Shown piece after piece: positions 22,640 through 33,429 of a DNA stretch of 64,000 nt. Each line of letters starts with the position of its first letter. Positions within the stretch are counted from its first letter, which is position 1. Source of the stretch: Engraulis encrasicolus (Eukaryota; Chordata; Actinopteri; Clupeiformes; Engraulidae). The stretch spans positions 32,781,376 to 32,845,375 of the forward strand of contig NC_085872.1 in assembly GCF_034702125.1 (NCBI RefSeq), given 5' to 3'. The notes under the pieces were generated by a model, which searched no databases, was not told where the DNA came from, and was given only the letters and a program-made list of their open reading frames with translations. A program made the translations under genes and the position numbers.

Positions 22640-25600
22640 TCCTTTTGTGTCAATGGTTACAGGTTTGGGTCTCTTTAAGAGCATATATACGTTGTAATTT
22701 AAAGTTCTTGAAAGAGCCACAGCTCTTCAGGTTACCTGGAAGAGCATTCCATTTTAATGTGGCCTTGTAGGAAAAAGAGGACTGCCCGAATGCGGTGCGA
22801 TCTTATGGATCTAGCAGGGTGATGACATAAACTGCAAAAGACAAGGTGGGGCAAGACCATGTAAAATCTTATATACTAAACAGACGCTTGAAAACTCTCT
22901 AAAATGTTCAAAACTTAATAAATTATGTTTCTCCAAAAATTGCAGTGGTGGTAGTGAAGTGTTTTTTTTGTCAAGAATTTTTAAAAGCTTGTGTAAATTG
23001 TGATACTAATGGACTTCTGGTAGATTCATTGGCCTGCCCCCAACAGGTGATGAGAATAGATGAAACCATGCATGAATGTTTTGGCTACATCCATGGTAAG
23101 TGAGGATCTGATATGTCTAAAATTTGCCATGTTATATTTTATTGTTTTCGTCATTAATTTAATTTAATTATTTCTATTCTGCCAGGACTTTTTATTTTTA
23201 TTTGAATACTTTGTATGTTTGTTTTTTAGTCTTGTCCTTGTGTAATGTCGAAATTGTCTGTATGTTCAAGTGTTCCCAAAACGCAAAACAAATACCCCCT
23301 GGGGCAATAAAGGTATATTCTTGTGGCACACCCATTGTGTTTGTTGCATAAGTGGAGTATGCATCTTTGACTCTGACACATTGTACCCTATTTGAGAGAT
23401 AAGAGTACGGTCATGTCAGTGTTTGTGTTGACAGATTAAAATGAGAAACCTTGGAGCACAAGGACATTGTGATTGACCGTGTCAAAGGCTTTGTGTAAAT
23501 CTAAGAATACAGCCCCTACAACACCCCCTTTTTCGAGCTGTACTCTGATTTTTTTCTGTAAAATATAGAACAGCTGTTTCAGTAGAGTAGTTCTTCCTGA
23601 AACCAAATTGCATATCGTTCAGACCAGTGTTGCAGGTGTTAAGGTGTGTTAACTGATTTATGACTACCTTCTCTGCAACCTTTGAAAGTACTGGTAATAT
23701 ACTTACTGGTCTATAATTGTTAGGTTCACAGGGATCTCCAGACTTGAAAATGGGAGTGATAACTGCCCGCTTCCAGTTATCAGGAAAACAACTTTGTGTT
23801 ATAGAGAGATTGGGAGTGTTAGAGTGATCAGATGTTTCTTTATGAGCATACTGTCCATATGAAAAGCGTCTCTACTTTTAGAACTTGTTAATGAACCAAC
23901 AATCTTTTTAATTTGTGATTCATCAGTGATATTCAAACTGAAGCCAGAGTCACTTTTAGTATGTAGGCTAACGGCATAGTGTCATTTTTCTTGAAATGAT
24001 TGCCTAACTCATAGACAGACTCAATAAAATATGTATTTAAGACACCTGTAATTGAGCCATTTTCTTTAAGTCACCTTGAGATTTAAGTTGAATGTCTTCA
24101 ACTTTATGTCCTCCTCGTCCAGTGAGGTTATTGATATTTTTCCATATATCTTTACTGTTTCCTTTAGCCTCGTTTAGTGCTTGAATATAAAAACTTGACT
24201 TTGCTAATCGCATTTCTTTAACCACCTTATTTATCAAAACTTTGTAAATTAAAATATCAGAATCTCTTTTAGATTTAGTGGCTTTTTTCAGTGCTAAATC
24301 TCTTTGTTTCTTCAATTGCCACATAGGTGGTGGGCCCAGTCTCATATCTTGTCAGTTCGTTGGTGTTAACGAGTGGCAACTTTATTTTTGCTTATATAAC
24401 CCCCTGACAACCCATTAATCAATATTTTGGCTGTTGCCATCCTCAAAACCTGCACATTGATTTATAAAAATGACAACAAATAATAGCCGACCGAGTGACG
24501 TCACGTCAATGCAAAGTCAACGAGGCAGAATACAGCTAGCGCGTGCATGCTACCCGGAACCGTCAGATTTCATGGCAAAAAGTTACAAGTTGGGGGTAAG
24601 TGGGCTCACTTGTTGTGTACATGCAAAAAAAAAAAATATTTTTCTCAAACTTTCAGAAGTGCTCTTTTTCGCTGTTAGTGTTCGACTGTCTGACCATCAT
24701 TGGGCAACGAGAGATAAATGTCAAAAAGAGGACAGGTCTGTTCCCTCAAAGCAATAGAGCAATGAGGTGACAGGGGTAGATCAATTCGCCAAAAAACTAC
24801 GTGTCAGTAAAGAAATGCAAGCTGTGTTATTTTTTCCAGTAACAGGAAAATGGTCAGGAATGAAATACCTACGTTGTTTCAATGATCAGGTGAATTATCT
24901 GCCCATGAAAAATGCCCGATATGCGGATAAATATTCCCTTTTCAACTTTGAGGGGCGGAGACTTCCCATTGACTGTGCATTATGTGACGTCACCCCCAGT
25001 CTTTTTTATTTTCGTTATTTTTTAATATAAACGTGCAACTTTTCAGCGTGGCAACAGCCAGAATATTGGTTTACATATTATCAAGAGGTCTTATTAGAAA
25101 AATCAAGTTGCCACTCGAGAGTGAGAACGAAACTCGTTTTCTAAAGGAGCTACGAATTCTAGCCCACCGTCTAACAAGGCGTCATTAAACCAGGGTAAAG
25201 TTACTCTCTTCTTCTGCTTTTTCTTGGACTGTATTGTATACTTTTCTCTAGCAGAATTTAATTAGCCTGCAAACAGATCACAGCCGTGGTTCAAGTCCTC
25301 TGTAGACAAGACATCCTCCCAGTTCATACCATTTATCTCACTCTCATAAGCAGATTGTTTTGTTTTTGGTATATGAGATATCATTTCTGAGTGATGTTGG
25401 GTGCTCTGAAATCTATTTTTAGTTAATTTCCTTGCTATTAAAGTAAGATTGTGATCAGAAAGTGCAGTGAGTAGATTGTAACTTTTTGTTATCCTTTCTG
25501 GTTTGTTAGAGAAGACCAGATCCAACATTGTGCTTGACCTCTTTGTTACTCTTGTTGGTCCTTTAATTAGTTGTTGCAGGTTGAATTTATCTATGTTCAG

Positions 25601-25880
25601 TTTTTTCCTCTTCCCCTTGTCCTCCCAGTTTAGATTATAATCCCCCATAAGAATGACCTCTTTGTTTTGCTTACACTGTTTTAACATATTAGCAAGAGTA
25701 TTATAAAATGAATCATTTGCTGATGGTGGTCTATAAAAAGCAATTCAAATGAAAGGCATTTGTTGAGATAATACAATGTTAATGGCAACATGTGCTAATG
25801 TGTCTGCTGTATCAAACTTAATGCGATCACACTTAATGCTGTCTTTAACATACAGTCTAATACAGTCTGAGTGTCTAATG
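22640..25880 (-). mobile_element. Minus-strand LINE with endonuclease and reverse transcriptase remnants
   Basis: Reading leftward: an apurinic-type endonuclease part at 25850-25262 (GDYNLNWED, then IKGPTRVTKRSSTMLDLVFSN, then ALSDHN), then a basic linker at 24345-24037 (LKKQRDLALKKATKSKRDSD ... GNSKDIWKNINNL). Next is an RT core at about 23780-23560 (NWKRAVITPIFKSGDP, then NYRPVSILPVLSK), and a tail at about 22890-22700 (YKILHGLAPP). This is a CR1/L2/Rex-type non-LTR element. It is broken by frameshifts, by the 846 bp element at 24326, and by a further block around 22920-23390 that ends in GGGGCAATAAAGGTATATTC. Confidence 0.85.
24326..25171. mobile_element. 0.85 kb TA-flanked non-autonomous element, copy 2
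   Basis: The complete copy of the family seen at 16166. The left end GGTGGTGGGCCC and right end AGCCCACCGTC are inverted, with TA just outside each (24324-24325, 25172-25173). It interrupts the LINE between the codons for a WFND-type motif and those for WQLKKQRD. It has no long open frame, and long subterminal inverted repeats (~70 bp) suggest a Tc1/mariner-superfamily relative. Confidence 0.85.
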
Positions 25881-26540
25881 TTTCTCCTTCAGCTTCACAC
25901 GTTTTAATAGCCTATGAAAAAAATGGAGCATGCATGCATCAGGATTCATGCAGCTCAATGTGTTATTTTGTTCTCAATGCCTACCAAAAATGGTGGATAG
26001 GCCTACACAATTTTGCAACGAAACTTATTTATATATCGTCTTCATTGGATTCATGTAGAGTGGCTTTGTAGTGTTGCTCCTCTTATCAGGAAATGTTCAT
26101 TTACAAAAAAAATGCACATATGTAGTGTTTCTGTACTGTAATATCTGTCATTATTGGTTGTAACATTTTATTGCATTGCAAGTCTAAAGTGTAACGATTT
26201 TCATGATTAAAACCTTGAGTGTGTTTTCCTTTTATTTAATGTTAAAAGTATTATTTCATGGTTTCATTTCATTCTATGATTAAATTATATTACCCATCCA
26301 CCCAAGAGGAAAAAAATCTCCTTGACAACAAAAAATGCATTTGGAATTTAATTTTTTATTTTTAAATACAGCCGCGGCAAAAATTGAGAGACCACTTTGA
26401 AATGTTTCGTTTTTTAAATGTTTATTTTGTTATTGATAGATATGGGTTTGAGTAAAACAAACATTGTCATTTCATTCTATAAACTACCGACAACATTTCT
26501 TCCAAATTTCGAAAGAAATTATTGTCATTTAGATAATTTA

Positions 26541-27696
26541 CAGGTCCTTCTCAAAAAATAGCATATTGTGATAAAGTTCATTATTTTCCATAATGTAATA
26601 ATATATCATCATATACCTCATCACTCATATATTTTAGATTCATTACACACCACCCGAAATATTCTAGGTCTTGTATTGTTTTAATATGGATGATTTTGGC
26701 ATACAGCTCATGAAAACCCAAAATTCCCATCTCAAAAATTTAGCATATCATGAAAAGGTTCTGTACATGAGCTATTAACCTAATAATCTGAATCAACAAA
26801 TGAACTCTAAACACCTGCAAAAGATTTGTGAAGCTTTTAAAAACTCCAGCCTGGTTCATTACTCCAAACCACAATCATGGGTAAGACTGCCGACCTGACT
26901 GCGTTTAACATTGAAGTCAATGGTAGTGGCATTGCATGAGAGTTATGGAAGCCCAGACATCCTTGATGATTTGCTGTCAGCTGTTTTTGTTTTTTGTTTT
27001 TTTGGTCTGCTGACCCAGACTTCACTTTTCAATATACCCTGTAGATTTCCATGCCATGTTTAGGTGATTTGGTGGTTATGAGCATTTTAACTCACCAGAA
27101 ATAAAAACCCAGTTGAAAAAAATGAATGGAAGGTTATGTCTGGAGATTTCTGGCAAATTAGAATGCCCATAACACCAAAGCACCAAAATGTGGTATAGAA
27201 ATCTATGGGGTATAATGAAGAGGGAAGTGTGGGCCACCAGATCAAAAACACAAAAAACAGCTGACAGCAAAGCATCAAGGATATCTGGGCTTCCATAGCT
27301 CTCATGCAATGCCACTGCCATTGACTTCAATGTCAAACGCAGTCAGGTTGGCAGTCTTACCCATGATTGTGGTTTTGAGTAATGAACCAGGCTGGAGTTT
27401 TTAAAAGCTTCACAAATCTTTTGCAGGTGTTTAGAGTTCATTTGTTGATTCAGATTAATAGTTTAATCAGGTTAATAGTTCGTTTACAGAACCTTTTCAT
27501 GATATGCAATTTTTTTAAGATAGGAATTTTGGGTTTTCATGAGCTGCATGCCAAAATCATCGGTATTAAAACAATACAAGACCTCAAAATATTTCGGTTG
27601 GTGTGTGATGAATCTAAAATATGTTTAATTTTTATCAGTACATTATGGAAAAGAATGAACTTCATCACAATATGCTATTTATTGGAGAAGGACCTG
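26541..27696. mobile_element. Second palindromic Tc1-like element (two 5' ends), nested
   Basis: Ends CAGGTCCTTCTC and GAGAAGGACCTG are inverted, with TA outside (26539-26540 and 27697-27698). Inverted homology extends from the termini almost to the centre (left arm to about 27103, right arm from about 27145), so arms are about 550-560 bp. Each arm contains, reading inward, an ATGGGTAAGACTGCCGACCT sequence that resembles the start of a fish Tc1 transposase. The element therefore appears to be an inverted duplication of a Tc1 5' end. Confidence 0.88.
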
Positions 27697-27755
27697 TATT
27701 TACAGAACATCTCAAAATGGTCAAAATAACAAATAAGATGCAATATTTCCAAATC

Positions 27756-27980
27756 TTAAAAAAGGCAAAAAGAAAAAGATGATATTAACTTTAAAACAAC
27801 ATAATAGTGGACATAATTGGAATACGCCTGATTTGTAGTCACAGCTTTCATGCGTTTTGGCATGTGATCCATTACCCCTTCACATTGTTCTTGGATGACT
27901 TTATTCCAGGCCTGGTGCAAGAATTCAAGTTGCTGAGCTTGGGTTGATGGCTTGTGACCATCCAGCTTTGTCTTGATCAC
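27756..27980 (-). pseudogene. Tc1 transposase C-terminal fragment, left arm
   Basis: Reads a Tc1-type C-terminus (NVIKTKLDGHKPSTQAQQLE, then HMPKRMKAV). It is the mirror of the 28540-28824 fragment, as expected of a palindromic element. Only the region after the DDE third acidic residue is recognisable, and the frame breaks upstream. Confidence 0.85.
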
Positions 27981-28539
27981 ATTCCAGAGGTTTTCAAGGG
28001 GGTTTGGGCCTGGAGTTTGGGCTAACCATGTCAGGGTATCGATCTAGTGGTCCTCCATCCACACCCTGATTGGCCAAGCTGAGTGGCTGCAGCATTGTCC
28101 TTCTCTAAAAAAAAAACCATTTCTCAGCGTTCGGGAGCGTTGTCAGAACATTAGGAAACAATTTTTGGCCCAAGATAACTTTGTATGTGGTTTCAGAGAC
28201 AGCACGCTTGCAAAGATGAATCTGACCGATTTCAGCCTTGCTGAAGCTCCCTCGGATAATCTCCTATCCTTGGCCAAGTTTCACATCTAATCCAACACCT
28301 GGTCATCTAATGGTTAGCTAGAGACCTGGAGAGGTCTATGAACTTGCACCTGCAGTGAAATTTGGCAGAGAACAGGTGATTATCTGAGGGTGCCTCAGCA
28401 AGGCTGAAATCGGTCAAATTCATTGTTGCAAATGATGTGTCACTGAAGTCACATACAAAGTTATCTTGGGCCAAAACACGATTCCTTCTGTTCTGACAAC
28501 GCCTCTGAATGCTGAGGACATGTTTTTTAGAGAAGGATA

Positions 28540-28824
28540 ATGCTCCAGCCACTCAGCTTGCCAATCAAGCTGTGGATGGAGGACAACCAGATCAGTACCC
28601 TGACGTGGTCAGCCCAAATTCCAGGCCCGAACCCCCTTGAAAACCTCTGGAATGTGATCAAGAGGAAGCTGGATGGTCACAAGCCATCAACCCAAGCTCA
28701 GCAACTTGAATTCTTGCACCAGGCCTGGAAAAAAATCCAAGAACAATGTGAAGGAGTTACTGAACGCATACCAAAACGCATGAGAGCTGTGACTATAAAT
28801 CTGGCTTATTCCACCAAATATTGA
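28540..28824 (+). pseudogene. Tc1 transposase C-terminal fragment, right arm
   Basis: Reads LWMEDNQISTLTW, then a degenerated form of the usual SPDLNPIENLW motif (here IPGPNPLENLW, with the Asp replaced by Gly), then VIKRKLDGHKPSTQAQQLE and a YSTKY end. The stop lies where Tc1 transposases normally end. With no N-terminal domain and an altered catalytic motif this is inactive. Confidence 0.9.
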
Positions 28825-29159
28825 TTTCTGAATTCTTCCTAAGTTAATACATTACTATTATGTTGTTTTGCCGTTAATAACATCTTGTTCTCTTTGCCTT
28901 TTTTGGAATATGGAAACATTGCATCTTGTGTTATTTTGACCATATTGAGATTTTCTGCAAGTAAATGAGCTAAATGACAATATTTTCTTTCGAAAATTCG
29001 GAGGAAATGTTGTCAGTAGTTTATAGACTGAAATTACAAAGTTTGTTTTACTCAAACCCATACCTATCCATAACAAAATGAAAACAAAAAAAAAACCCGG
29101 AACATTTCGAAGTGGTCTCTCAAGTTTTGCCACGGCTACATGTATATATAATTTCCAAT

Positions 29160-29455
29160 CCCCCCCACCCCACACACACACACGCACACTCTTTCTGTCT
29201 CTCGGCTGTCCATTGTGTCCACTCATACCCCCACCCCCCTTATCCCTGGTCTCAAACACACACACACGCAAACACACTTTCTTTCTCTCTGCTGTCCATT
29301 GTGTTCACTCATGCCCCCACACCCCCATCCCCCTGGTCTCTGTCACACACACTAGTTCTCTCTCAGCTGTCCAGTGTGTCCACTCATACCCCCCACTCTC
29401 CTTATCCCTGGTCACTAACACACACACAGACACACACACACATCTGTGTCCCTGA
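29160..29455 (+). repeat. CA-rich minisatellite, three to four units
   Basis: A CTGTCC(A/T)TTGTGTCCACTCAT-type core recurs near 29205, 29293 and 29368, each followed by a C-rich tract and a CACACA run. Unit length is about 75-95 bp. Confidence 0.8.
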
Positions 29456-29474
29456 TGACCCAGCCCCATGTCCA

Positions 29475-31039
29475 TCACTGCCTCAGGATCCTCCTTGGGG
29501 CTACGCTGCCGTTGACGTGGCAGCTCTTTGCGGCCTGGGCGGCCGCTCTTAGGACGGGACTCAGGCTGTAGGGTCTCCTGCTGCCGCTGCCTCTGGGGTT
29601 GGCGATGCCATGGGCTCTGCAAGGCTCCTCCGGCCTGGAGGGCTGCTGCTGCTGCTGGCATTGCGGCGGCTGCTGCTGCTGCTGCTCCTCCGGCCTGGAG
29701 GACTGCTGCTGCTGCTGGCATTGCGGCTGCTGCTGCTGTAGTGGCTGCTGTGGCTGCTGCTGCTGCCACTGGTACCACTGGTGCTGCCAATGCTGGTGCC
29801 ACTGCTGCTGCTGCTGCCACTGACGCTGCTGCTGAGGCTGCTGCGGTGCCTGCTGGCGTAGAGGCTGCTGGCGTAGAGGCTGCTGGCGTAGAGGCTGCTG
29901 GCGTAGAGGCTGCTGGCGAAGAGGCTGCTGGCGTAGCGGCTGCTGCTGCTGCTTCGGCTGCTGTGACTGTTGTGTCTGCTGCTGTTTTGGCTGCCACTGG
30001 TACCACTGGCGCTGCCAATGCTGGTGCCACTGCTGCTGCCACTCCTGCAGCCACTGAGGCTGGTGTAGTGGCTGCTGCTGCTGCTGAGGCTGGCATAGCG
30101 GCTGCTGTGGCTGTTCCTGCTTCAGCTGGTTTGGCTGCTGATGCTGCTTTGGCTGCTGTAGTGGCTGCTGCTGCTGCTGCTTTGGCTGCTGCTTCAGCTG
30201 GCTTAGCTTGGAGGACTGCTGCTGCTGCCACTGGTACCACTGGCACTGCCAATGCTGGTGCCACTGCTGCTGTTGCTGACACTGACACTCCTGCAGCCAC
30301 TGCTGCTGCTGCTGAGGCTGAGGCTGCTGTGGCTGCTTCTGCTTCGGCTGGTGCTGCCTCAGCTGGCGTAGCGGCTGGTTTGACTGCGGTTGCTTCGGCT
30401 GCTGCTGTGCATGCTGCTGCTGCTTTGGTGCCTGCAGTACCTGCTGGCATAGCGGCTGCTGCTGCTTCGGTACCTGCTGGCGTAGCGGCTGCTGGCGTAG
30501 CGGCTGCTGCTGCTTCGGTGTCTGCGCTGCCTGCTGCTGCTGCTTCAGCTGCTGCGGTGCCTGCTGGCGTAGTGGCTGTGGCTGCTTTGGTGCCTGCGGT
30601 GCCTCATGGCGTAGCAGCTGCTGCTGCTGCTGCTTCGGCTGCTGCTGCTTCGGCTGCTGCTGCTTCGGCTGCTGCTGTGGCTGCTGGCGTAGTGGCTGCT
30701 GCTTCGGTGTCTGCGCTGCCTGCTGCTGCTGCTTCAGCTGCTGCGGTGCCTGCTGGCGTAGTGGCTGCGGCTGCTTCAGCTGCTGCTGCTTTGGTGCCTG
30801 CGGTACCTGCTGGTGTAGCGGCTGCTGCTGCTGCTTTGGTGCCTGCGGTGCCTGCTGCTGCTTCAGCTGCTGCTGCTTTGGTGCCTGCGGTGCCTGCTGG
30901 TGTAGCGGCTGCTTCAGCTGCTGCTGCTTCGGTGCCTGCGGTGCCTGCTGGTGTAGCGGCTGCTGCTGCTGCTTTGGTGGCTGTGGCTGCTCCCGCTGCT
31001 GGTGCTGGTCCTTCAGCTTGTTGGGCTCATCATCGTCAG
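29475..31039 (-). CDS. Gln/Pro-rich low-complexity exon candidate over a CAG/CTG tandem repeat
   Basis: On the minus strand a good acceptor (polypyrimidine tract then CTAACAG, at 31040) precedes a frame starting DDDEPNKLKDQHQQREQPQ. It then runs about 450 codons of QQPLRQ, QQAPQAPKQQQ and QWYQWQ-type repeats. It stops at 29475. Toward the end, another frame (SRPKSGRPGRKELPRQRQR) looks more protein-like, so a frame change within the repeat is possible. All three minus frames and one plus frame are open because of the CTG periodicity, so the length of the frame is not evidence by itself. It could be the Q-rich exon of a nuclear regulatory protein, or simply a coding-like satellite. A phase-compatible upstream exon candidate is at 39222-39289. 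Confidence 0.4.
29560..31010. repeat. 1.45 kb CAG/CTG-rich tandem repeat array
   Basis: The plus strand is dominated by GCTGCTG triplets. Local higher-order units include GCTGGCGTAGAGGCT (15 bp, five in a row at about 29850-29930) and TGCTGCTTCGGTGCC-type 12-45 bp units. Strand asymmetry (CTG on plus, CAG on minus) is maintained over the entire array. Confidence 0.92.
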
Positions 31040-31181
31040 CTGTTAGGGGGGGAAAAGGATCAAGAGTCAGGCAAAAGGAGGAGGAGGGCAACACATAGTA
31101 GTAGAGGTTTGCTGACAACATGGGCTGCTTAGTTGAGATGAGCGACAAATGGACTGTTAACATGCCGTCACAGAACAAAAC

Positions 31182-31450
31182 TTAAAGGTGTATTTTTGGT
31201 ATTTTATTTACAAAATCCATGCTGCTAATTCACACACGCTACTTTTTTTCCACAAATTTACCACCACCATCAAATTCAAAGTAAGGTCTATTCATAATGA
31301 CAGGAAATTTGCACTTTTCATATGATAAAGGGGATCTTCTCCATTGCCTCCCATTTTGAATTTCCAGAAATACATTTTTAGCTGCGAAACTTAGCCTACT
31401 TTGGACATGCTAGTGAATTATTGGTTTATTACTTACTAAATATTCATGGG
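31182..31450 (-). mobile_element. Decayed copy of the TTAA-type MITE seen at 46047
   Basis: In inverse orientation this matches the 354 bp MITE at 46047-46400. Shared blocks are ACCACCATCAAATTC, GGGGATCTTCTCCATTG and CCATTTTGAATTTCCA. The TTAAAGG start is kept at the left, and the right terminus is lost. Confidence 0.75.
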
Positions 31451-31497
31451 GGAGTCCCCAATAGTCTAAGCAGGTCAGGTTCAACATAGTTGCAATT

Positions 31498-32515
31498 AGG
31501 GATGCACCGATCTGATCCCGATACCTAAATCCAATCCATACCTAAATCCAATCCAATCCGATCCAATAACAAAACCACATATGCATGCATGTCAACTTGA
31601 GGAAGACCCAAGTAGGCTAAATGATCAGAAAAGTAAGTCAGAAGAACAGGAAACCAAGTAAAAAGTTAAAAGTAAGAAGCTAAATTTACTCTGACCACCA
31701 TTCTGCACAGTGCACCTTTAACCTCTCTGAGCTAGTGTGACAGTGTGTAATGTCGCCCTTCGTTTCGCTAAAAGCTGATCTGTGAGACTAACTACTAACT
31801 TAGTGTTGTTTCGCTGAAAGCCAGTCTGTAAGATTTGCTTTATTCAGGTAGCCGAGGCTACATGGCATTTTTCGTGGTTTATACAGCACATAATGTTATA
31901 AATGTGGGAAATACTCGTAATGGTGGTGTAGCCTAGGCCTGAGGAAAAATGTAATTTTCTAAGTTAGCCTAAAGATTAGATTAACGAGACACTGGCGTGG
32001 CCGTATGTCAAAGATGGCCGCGGCCTATTGATCAGACAAGAAGTGCGTTTTGTCAGCGTCTTGACAAATAGTGTAACTTACAATTCACAATAAAGATGGA
32101 ATTAAACAGAGATAGACTTTCAAGGTCCTTACAGGTAGCGAAACGAAGGACGACAATGCTACACGTCCGGATCGTGCAGCCTTGCATGGTGCGCATGTGC
32201 AGATAGGATAGTGCAGAAAAATAAAGGTGTACTGGAGTCCCCCCCTACCCCCCAATATTTCCGTTTGTATTCATATTTCTATGCTTTACATGTCCTCTTC
32301 CCTGTCTCTGTATGCTGTGGAAAGTGGTATGTATCGTATGCTTTTGTTCGTATGCTTTTCCTAATCTTACATAAATCTTCTTTCATCCATCACTTTTATC
32401 ACTGTAATCCTGAACACTTTTCCATGTATTAGCCTACCCCTAATATGCCTGGTTTCATGTATTTTGATTCGTTAGCGCCACCCGGTGTAACATAAGGCGG
32501 TGGCATCGTGACCAG
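31498..32515. other. Unassigned, with a hAT-like terminus at the left
   Basis: AGGGATGCACCGATCTGATC at about 31499 resembles the left end of a hAT MITE, followed by CCAATCC repeats, but no right end or TSD is found. I see no gene in the remainder. Confidence 0.3.
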
Positions 32516-33020
32516 TAGAGGTGCTTAACTCGAATCTTTGAGGCGTCTGGATGGATTGGATCATTCCAAGGAGGGTATCCGGATTAGACGGATCACTTAT
32601 TTAAAATAAATAGAAATAAATAATAATGTATTTTTTAAAACGTTTCTGCCGTTAAGTAGCTATGCGCCTCGCCTTTGTTGTTCCATTTATCAGTTCACGT
32701 TGATAAATCAAAGAGTAAGACAGTTTAATCAACAAAACTCACTTTATGAATGTCACAGTTCCTAGATCATGCTGCAATCCGACCCACCTGGGTCTCCTGA
32801 CTAAACATGCAACCACAACTCGAACAGCCTTTGGCAGCAGTGAAACGGCATGCAACGGCAATTTCTCGCGCTGTAACTGCCATTTATATTAATGAAATGC
32901 CGTCTGACTCGCCTTTTGGCGGATCAATGCACGACAGCCATCCGGTCTGTTCGGATGAGGTCTTGATCCGGCTCTCCAACCGGATCCTCCAGGTTTTAGA
33001 TCAGCGCTATACAGCTCTAG
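32516..33020 (+). repeat. Repeat family A, copy 2
   Basis: It starts AGAGGTGCTTAACTCGAATC like the units at 7172 and 45690. It matches copy 1 first over 11501-11655 and then over 14015-14150, with the region between missing. Its ATG at 32898 opens a 52-codon frame with the phrase SDEVLIRLSNRILQVLDQRY, which stops at 33055. Confidence 0.7.
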
Positions 33021-33340
33021 CTAAGGCTGCCAGCTACATTACTACCAGACAGTAGCAATGATGGCACTGCGTCAGGCTTCAAATGCAACTTCGCCGCAAA
33101 TCCACTATGGAACTGGCCGAAGTTGGTGTAGTCACTTTCGTCATAGTGCAGCGTACATACACTTAACTTAGACCTATGTTTTTCTGGCACAGCTTTAAAA
33201 AAATAAATGTTAGCCATTTCGTTTTCATATGTGGGTCTTTTGGTAAATGTAATTGTCCAATTTTGTTCCAACAAAGTTCGCAAGTCCGTAGACTACTTGA
33301 AACTGAAGCCGACATTTTGGAGCACCTCGAGAGGGTTAAT
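33017..33340 (-). pseudogene. THAP-type zinc finger fragment with a frameshift
   Basis: Minus-strand reading in two frames gives a THAP (C2CH) DNA-binding domain. The first half (33340-33200) has TCELCWNKIGQ, then LHLPKDPHMKTKWLTF, matching the THAP FPKDP..KKW region. The second half (33200-33017) has KHRSKLSVCTLHYDESDY, then LKPDAVPSLL, matching the C..LHF.ESDF and LKP.AVPS signature. The halves meet at a run of T/A (around 33195), where a one-base indel breaks the frame. THAP domains occur in P-element and Kolobok-type transposases and in host THAP proteins. No catalytic domain is attached, so the source is open. Confidence 0.75.
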
Positions 33341-33429
33341 GAATATCCATTCAAGTCCACTCGGGTCGCATCTAATGAAAATCACAGCGTTCAATGACCC
33401 AAACAGTCCAAATTATAGGCTAGTTTAAA

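Larger units (their letters stand above)
26369..29139. mobile_element. Palindromic Tc1-like element made of two 3' halves
   Basis: The left end, starting CAGCCGCGGCAAAAATTGAG after TA, has an inverted partner at the right end (CAAGTTTTGCCACGGCT). Inverted homology does not stop at the TIR. The whole left arm (26369-26540 plus 27697 to about 28288) matches the complement of the right arm (about 28343-29139), including transposase C-terminal coding sequence in each arm. The ~55 bp centre is the only unpaired part. The 1,156 bp inner palindrome at 26541 is inserted in the left arm. This is a foldback derivative with a 3' end at both termini. Confidence 0.88.

Noticed and set aside
29112..29552. 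Thr/His-rich 146-codon frame
   Set aside because: It is a translation of a CA-rich minisatellite with no other coding evidence.
29528..31132. 534-codon plus-strand Ala-rich open frame
   Set aside because: It is the antisense reading of the CAG/CTG array. Triplet periodicity opens all frames, and there is no splice site or non-repetitive coding segment supporting the plus strand.
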